Assembly: GCA_902797415.1 (NCBI GenBank)
Contig: CADBSQ010000097.1
Location: 1 to 8,842, forward strand
Length of the DNA: 8,842 nt
Origin: an uncultured Erysipelotrichaceae bacterium
GTDB taxonomy: Bacteria > Bacillota_I > Bacilli_A > RF39 > UBA660
Reading direction: 5' to 3'
The translations under genes were made by a program, and so were the position numbers. The notes below the pieces were generated by a model that ran no database searches, had not been told where the DNA came from, and was given only the letters and a program-made list of their open reading frames with translations. This document shows, one piece after another, positions 5,142-8,842 of the stretch (its first letter is position 1; every line of letters begins with the position of its first letter).

Positions 5142-5656
5142 TGTTTAAAAATAAAGAAATACTTATCTATATTGACTCAAATTATACTCATATATACTTT
5201 AAAAATCAAAACAGAACAATAATAGAAAAAAACAATAATATAATCAAAAATAGTGAAATAGTAAACGTTGAAAAAACTCTTAAACATTTATTAGAAATAG
5301 ATAAAAAATATAATATATATAATGGATATTTAAAACCCAACTTAACAGTATTATATAATGATTTAGTAAGTTGTGACATTATTTATTTATACAAAGAAGT
5401 ATTACAAGATTTTAACTATAAAAACATAGATTTTATAAAATTATCTGATCTAATTAAGAACATTAAAAACAGTGATAGGATTCTTCTTTATGATAATAAT
5501 TGTTATATTTCATTTTCTTTATGTAAAACTTTTAATCAATTGAATAATCTTCCTTTTGAACCAATTATTATTGGTTCAAAAGATTCTAAATTTAAATATT
5601 ATTCTGATAAGTTTTTTATATGGAATAGTTTTTTAAGATATTTTACAAAAAATTAA
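5141..5656 (+). CDS. Unknown 171-aa protein; possible degenerate MreB/Mbl actin remnant
   Basis: No confident family match. The N-terminus (ILIYIDSNYTHIYFKN, residues 7-22) lines up with the MreB phosphate-1 strand-turn-strand (IGIDLGTANTLVFVK), keeping Asp12 but losing the Gly-Thr. The order of later segments also follows MreB: EKTLKHLLEIDKKY (44-57), a KPNLTVLY strand (65-72), a helix and IDFIKLSDLIKN, then RILLYDNNCYISFSL (113-127) where MreB has the phosphate-2 strand with DIGGGT. The protein stops soon after, lacking the second half of an actin fold (MreB is about 335 residues). In Bacillus, spoIIID and mbl follow spoIIQ, so position agrees. If this is correct it cannot bind ATP normally. 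It is cytoplasmic, Asn/Lys/Ile-rich and lacks its own ribosome site; its ATG overlaps the spoIIQ stop, so translation is probably coupled. It may equally be an unrelated lineage-specific protein. Confidence 0.75.
   Translation: MFKNKEILIYIDSNYTHIYFKNQNRTIIEKNNNIIKNSEIVNVEKTLKHLLEIDKKYNIYNGYLKPNLTVLYNDLVSCDIIYLYKEVLQDFNYKNIDFIKLSDLIKNIKNSDRILLYDNNCYISFSLCKTFNQLNNLPFEPIIIGSKDSKFKYYSDKFFIWNSFLRYFTKN
5553..5582 (+). repeat. 13-bp perfect inverted repeat inside a coding region
   Basis: Bases 5553-5565 (CTTTTGAACCAAT) pair perfectly with 5570-5582 (ATTGGTTCAAAAG) around a TATT loop. It lies in frame inside the gene at 5141-5656 and encodes residues around PFEPIIIGSKDS (138-149). No T-run follows, so it is not a standard terminator. 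It may be a chance structure, an old terminator or protein-binding site absorbed into the gene, or an mRNA stability element. Confidence 0.7.
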
Positions 5657-5670
5657 TCTTATGGTATCAT
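5642..5670 (+). promoter_or_regulatory. Sigma-A promoter of hpf
   Basis: TTTACA (5642-5647), a 17-base spacer and TATCAT (5665-5670) preceded by TG-G (5662-5664). Predicted start is near 5677, at the AGGAG ribosome site, giving a leader of about 13 bases. It lies at the end of the preceding gene and shows that hpf is a separate transcription unit. Confidence 0.7.
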
Positions 5671-5689
5671 GTTTGTAGGAGATGATTTT

Positions 5690-6217
5690 ATGAAAATATC
5701 TATTCATGGTGATCATGTAGTAATCACTGAATCAATTAAAAATTATGTAGAAAGCAAATTGTCTAAATTAGAAAAATATTTTAAAAATGATGATGCGATT
5801 GAAACAATAGTAAAAATCAAGGTTAGAGGTAACATGCAAATTATAGAAGTTACTGTTCCAAGCAAATTATTTACGTTAAGAGCAGAGGAAAGAAATGCAG
5901 ATTTATATTCTGCGATTGATTTAGTTGTTAAAAAGTTAGAGGGCCAAATAAGAAAAAATAAAACAAAGATTGCTAGAAGATATAGAGATAAAAAAGGATT
6001 CATCTTTAATGAAGACGAAGAGGAAGAAGAGGAAGTTCAAACTCAAATTGTTAGAAGAAAAGAAATAGAGTTTAAACCAATGGATGAAGAGGAAGCGGTT
6101 ATTCAAATGGAACTAGTAAATCATGATTTCTTTTTATTCAAAAACTCTAAAGAAAAATGTACTAGTGTTGTTTATAAGAGAAAAGATGGCACTTATGGTA
6201 TAATTAATGCTAGATAA
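5690..6217 (+). CDS. hpf: Ribosome hibernation promoting factor, long form
   Basis: A 175-residue long HPF (YvyD family; 189 in B. subtilis). Residues 1-100 are the S30AE ribosome-binding domain: MKISIHGDHVVITESIKNYV, then LRAEERNADLYSAIDLVVKKLEGQIRK (63-89) and a basic helix end. An acidic linker follows (108-115), then the C-terminal dimerisation domain (about 119-175) with RRKEIEFKPMDEEEAVIQM and the YKRKDGTYGII ending. In stationary phase or stress it binds the decoding region of 30S and pairs ribosomes into inactive 100S dimers through the C domain. I start at ATG 5690, nine bases or so after AGGAG (5677-5681). An in-frame ATG at 5669 overlaps the promoter -10, so it would not be in the mRNA. 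The gene is followed by a terminator and secA, the same order as in Bacillus. Confidence 0.96.
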   Translation: MKISIHGDHVVITESIKNYVESKLSKLEKYFKNDDAIETIVKIKVRGNMQIIEVTVPSKLFTLRAEERNADLYSAIDLVVKKLEGQIRKNKTKIARRYRDKKGFIFNEDEEEEEEVQTQIVRRKEIEFKPMDEEEAVIQMELVNHDFFLFKNSKEKCTSVVYKRKDGTYGIINAR

Positions 6218-6246
6218 AAAACAAAATTTCAAAATTTTGTTTTTTT
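6216..6246. terminator. AT-rich rho-independent terminator after hpf
   Basis: A 12-bp perfect stem (6216-6227, A6-C-A4-T, with 6234-6245) around a 6-base loop, the 3' arm ending in a run of seven T. It begins within the hpf stop codon. The A-run on the other arm would let it work in both directions. It has few G-C pairs, so it may be leaky. Confidence 0.75.
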
Positions 6247-6257
6247 ATTGGATTTAT

Positions 6258-6271
6258 CCCTATTTTCAGGG
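6258..6271 (+). repeat. Small CCCT/AGGG inverted repeat next to the secA -35
   Basis: CCCT (6258-6261) and AGGG (6268-6271) flank a 6-base spacer and abut the -35 TTTACA. They form a local GC-rich patch in an AT-rich gap. It could be a regulator site, but four-base arms are weak evidence. Confidence 0.2.
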
Positions 6272-6300
6272 TTTACATTTTATATTAATTTTGTTAGAAT
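6272..6300 (+). promoter_or_regulatory. Sigma-A promoter of secA
   Basis: TTTACA (6272-6277), a 17-base spacer and TAGAAT (6295-6300) preceded by TG-T (6292-6294). This has the same architecture as the hpf promoter (same -35 hexamer, same spacing, TG extension). Predicted start is near 6307, giving a leader of about 16 bases that begins just before GGAGG (6310-6314). Confidence 0.75.
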
Positions 6301-6322
6301 GTTATAGACGGAGGTCTTAAAA

Positions 6323-8821
6323 ATGAGTGTATTTAGAAGTTTAATAGATTCTGAGTATAAAGAATTACAAAAATTTAAAAAAATAGCAAATTCAATTGAA
6401 GACTTAGATGAAGAAATGCAAAAGCTTTCTGATGAAGAGCTTAAAAATAAAACTGTAGAATTTAGAAAACAGCTTAGTGAAGGTACAACATTAGATAATT
6501 TGATTGTTCCAGCTTTTGCTGTAGCACGAGAAGCGGCATTTAGGGTTATTGGTGAAAAACCTTATTATGTTCAGCTTTTAGGTGGTCTTGCAATTCACTT
6601 TGGTAATATCGCAGAGATGAAAACAGGTGAAGGTAAAACATTAACAGAAATTATGCCTGCCTACTTAAATGCGTTGCCTGGTGAAGGAGTTCATATCATA
6701 ACAGTTAATGAATTCTTAAGTGAACGTGACTCACAATGGATGGGTGAAATTTTTAGATTTCTTGGTTTAACTGTTGGTCTAAACTTAAGAACGCTATCAC
6801 CTGAAGAAAAAAGAGAAGCATATAATGCTGATATAATGTATTCTACAAATAATGAAATTGGTTTTGACTACTTAAGAGATAATATGGTTCAAAGAAAGGA
6901 AGATAGAGTTCAAAGACCTTTAAACTTTGTTATTGTTGATGAGGTTGACTCAGTTTTAATCGATGAAGCAAGAACTCCACTTATTATTTCAGGTGGTGAA
7001 ATGAACGCTGCAAATCTATATATTGATGCCGATATCGCTGTTAAAAACTTAGACAGTAAAACAGACTTTGTTATGGATGAAAAATCTAAACAAGTATCAT
7101 TAACAGTGGAAGGATCTAAAAAAGTACAATCAGCATTTGGTTTAAAAAATATGTATGATGAAGATAATGCACCACTTGTACATCACATTAATCAAGCTTT
7201 ACAAGCAAACTATAGAATGAAAAAAGACGTTGATTATGTTGTTAATGATAAAAACGAAGTAATAATTATTGACCAGTTCACTGGTAGACTTATGGAAGGT
7301 AGACAATTTAGTGAAGGCCTTCATCAGGCGATAGAAGCCAAAGAAGGAGTTAAAATAAACCAAGAAACAAAAACAATGGCTACAATTACTTTCCAAAACT
7401 TATTTAGATTATATAAAAAAATATCTGGAATGACTGGTACTGCTAAAACAGAAGAAGAAGAATTTAGAGATATTTATAATATGTACGTTATTAGAATACC
7501 AACTAATAAACCAGTTATAAGAAAAGATTATACTGATAAATTATATTCAACTGAAAAAGGTAAATTTAAAGCAATCGTTCAAGAAATTAAAAAAATTCAT
7601 GCAACTGGACAACCTATTCTAGTTGGTACGATCTCAGTTGAAAATAACGAGCGCTTATCAAAAATGCTTGATAAGGAAAAGATTAAACACGAAGTACTAA
7701 ATGCTAAGAATCACCATAGAGAAGCGGAAATAGTTGCTAAAGCTGGTGAAAAAGGTGCTGTAACAATTGCAACTAATATGGCTGGTCGTGGTACAGATAT
7801 TAAACTTGGAAAGGGTGTTAGAGAACTTGGTGGATTATACGTTATAGGTACAGAAAGACATGAATCAAGACGTATTGACAATCAGCTTCGTGGTAGATCT
7901 GGTCGTCAAGGTGATCCAGGAGTTTCTCAGTTCTTTGTATCATTTGAAGATGATTTAATGCAAAGATTCGGAACTGAAAAGATTAAGAATATGGTCCAAG
8001 CTCTTGGTATGCCTGAAATGCAAGCAATTCAAAATAAAATGCTTGCTAAGTCAATCGAAACCGCTCAGAAAAAAGTTGAGGGTAACAACTTCGACGGACG
8101 TAAAAACTTACTAGATTACGATAACATTATAAGTGAGCAAAGACAAATCATTTATAGAAAGAGAAATGAACTGCTTGATGCAGAAAATCCTCGTGACATA
8201 ATTTTAGATACATTTAGAAATCATGTCTGTGATATAGTAGAAAAACACATCGCACCAGAAGGAAAACTAACGGATGATGATAATGAAGCAATTGTTACAT
8301 GGTTCAATAATAATATGTTAAGAAGTTTCACTTTAAGTGTAGATGATATTAAGGATAAAACTATTGAAAATGTTGAAGATGTAATCTATACAAAAGTTGT
8401 TGAAGAATATGAAGAAAAAATTAAAGATCTACCTGAAGAAATTATTGCTGATTATAATAGAATAATTTCTTTAAGAGTAATGGATACTGCTTGGATAGAA
8501 CACATAACTACAATGACGCAATTAAGGGAAGGTATCCAGCTTCGTGGTTATGCACAGGTTAATCCACTTCAAGCTTATGCTATGGAAGGATACGAACTAT
8601 TCCAAGATTTACTTGAAGAAATAGATCAAAACGTTTCTATATTCTTGTTACGTACTGAAATTAGACAAAACTCTATAGCAGAACGTCCAAGACAAAGAAT
8701 GCAAATGAATGATGGTAAACCTAAAGTTGGTGTAACTGTTAAGAAAAACAAAAAACCAAAAAGAAATGACCCATGTCCATGTGGCAGTGGCAAGAAGTAT
8801 AAGCAATGTTGTGGTAAATAA
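6323..8821 (+). CDS. secA: SecA, preprotein translocase ATPase
   Basis: An 832-residue SecA (841 in B. subtilis), the motor that pushes unfolded preproteins through SecYEG. Walker A is MKTGEGKT (99-106) and Walker B is DEVD (206-209), followed by SVLIDEARTPLIISG. The preprotein cross-linking domain lies between about 220 and 365. GMTGTAKTEEEEF (369-381) and the second motor domain follow, with TNMAGRGTDI (484-493) and the arginine-finger motif QLRGRSGRQGDPG (521-533). The helical scaffold and wing fill the C-terminal third, and the tail ends in CPCGSGKKYKQCC, with zinc ligands Cys818, Cys820, Cys829 and Cys830, which bind SecB or ribosomes in other species. All motifs look intact. GGAGG (6310-6314) is eight bases before the ATG. 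Its codons are visibly less AT-extreme than those of spoIIR or the MreB-like gene. In Bacillus, prfB follows; only 21 bases remain here and show no start. Confidence 0.99.
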   Translation: MSVFRSLIDSEYKELQKFKKIANSIEDLDEEMQKLSDEELKNKTVEFRKQLSEGTTLDNLIVPAFAVAREAAFRVIGEKPYYVQLLGGLAIHFGNIAEMKTGEGKTLTEIMPAYLNALPGEGVHIITVNEFLSERDSQWMGEIFRFLGLTVGLNLRTLSPEEKREAYNADIMYSTNNEIGFDYLRDNMVQRKEDRVQRPLNFVIVDEVDSVLIDEARTPLIISGGEMNAANLYIDADIAVKNLDSKTDFVMDEKSKQVSLTVEGSKKVQSAFGLKNMYDEDNAPLVHHINQALQANYRMKKDVDYVVNDKNEVIIIDQFTGRLMEGRQFSEGLHQAIEAKEGVKINQETKTMATITFQNLFRLYKKISGMTGTAKTEEEEFRDIYNMYVIRIPTNKPVIRKDYTDKLYSTEKGKFKAIVQEIKKIHATGQPILVGTISVENNERLSKMLDKEKIKHEVLNAKNHHREAEIVAKAGEKGAVTIATNMAGRGTDIKLGKGVRELGGLYVIGTERHESRRIDNQLRGRSGRQGDPGVSQFFVSFEDDLMQRFGTEKIKNMVQALGMPEMQAIQNKMLAKSIETAQKKVEGNNFDGRKNLLDYDNIISEQRQIIYRKRNELLDAENPRDIILDTFRNHVCDIVEKHIAPEGKLTDDDNEAIVTWFNNNMLRSFTLSVDDIKDKTIENVEDVIYTKVVEEYEEKIKDLPEEIIADYNRIISLRVMDTAWIEHITTMTQLREGIQLRGYAQVNPLQAYAMEGYELFQDLLEEIDQNVSIFLLRTEIRQNSIAERPRQRMQMNDGKPKVGVTVKKNKKPKRNDPCPCGSGKKYKQCCGK

Positions 8822-8842
8822 CTCGTAAACCTTGATAAAATA

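Noticed and set aside
5669..5689. Upstream in-frame ATG that would extend HPF by seven residues
   Set aside because: It overlaps the promoter -10 hexamer and lacks a ribosome site; ATG 5690 has both proper spacing and the family N-terminus.
5743..6003. An 86-codon antisense open frame across hpf
   Set aside because: Shadow of a well-conserved gene; hydrophobic composition is what the complement of Lys/Glu-rich codons gives.
7199..7396. A 65-codon antisense open frame across secA
   Set aside because: Shadow within a fully conserved SecA domain, with no supporting start signals.
8822..8842. Start of prfB after secA
   Set aside because: prfB follows secA in Bacillus, but the last 21 bases show no start codon with a ribosome site.

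Overview
The window is an AT-rich, compact segment from a spore-forming, low-GC Bacillota, most likely a Bacilli-type lineage and probably one with a reduced genome (inference). The evidence is three dedicated sporulation genes (spoIIR, spoIID, spoIIQ) next to Firmicutes housekeeping genes, strong Shine-Dalgarno sites, and almost exclusive use of TAA stops. Trp is encoded by TGG wherever I checked (SpoIIR, SecA, the minus-strand gene) and one gene ends in TGA, so the standard bacterial code applies rather than the Mycoplasma code.

Layout. Positions 1-1634 hold the 3' end of prmC, then spoIIR and an mntP-like membrane protein gene. Positions 1635-1960 are rpmE (L31) with its own promoter, a leader hairpin and a terminator shared with the convergent gene. 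Positions 1960-2835, on the minus strand, hold an orphan gene of unknown function, divergent from rpiB. Positions 2937-5656 form a tight plus-strand operon: rpiB, a DUF1146 small membrane protein, spoIID, spoIIQ and a short gene that looks like a degenerate MreB/Mbl-type actin remnant. Three of its four junctions overlap. Positions 5642-8821 hold hpf and secA, each with a clear sigma-A promoter, separated by an AT-rich terminator.

The gene order is a condensed version of one stretch of the Bacillus subtilis chromosome (prmC-spoIIR ... mntP/ywlD ... rpiB/ywlF ... ywzB ... spoIID, spoIIQ, spoIIID, mbl ... hpf, secA, prfB), recalled from general knowledge. The ATP synthase operon, murA, upp and glyA, which lie inside this stretch in Bacillus, are absent here, so rpiB abuts DUF1146.

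Functionally, SpoIIR signals from the forespore to activate mother-cell sigma-E, SpoIID is part of the engulfment peptidoglycan machine, and SpoIIQ is the forespore side of the SpoIIQ-SpoIIIAH channel. The other genes serve translation (PrmC, L31, HPF), protein export (SecA), sugar-phosphate metabolism (RpiB) and probably Mn2+ export (MntP). I saw no mobile element, CRISPR array, tRNA or rRNA, and no gene-free stretch longer than about 110 bases. The most unusual items are the MreB-like remnant with a 13-bp perfect inverted repeat inside it, a SpoIIQ whose LytM domain has lost its metal ligands, the orphan minus-strand gene, and a probable L31 leader.
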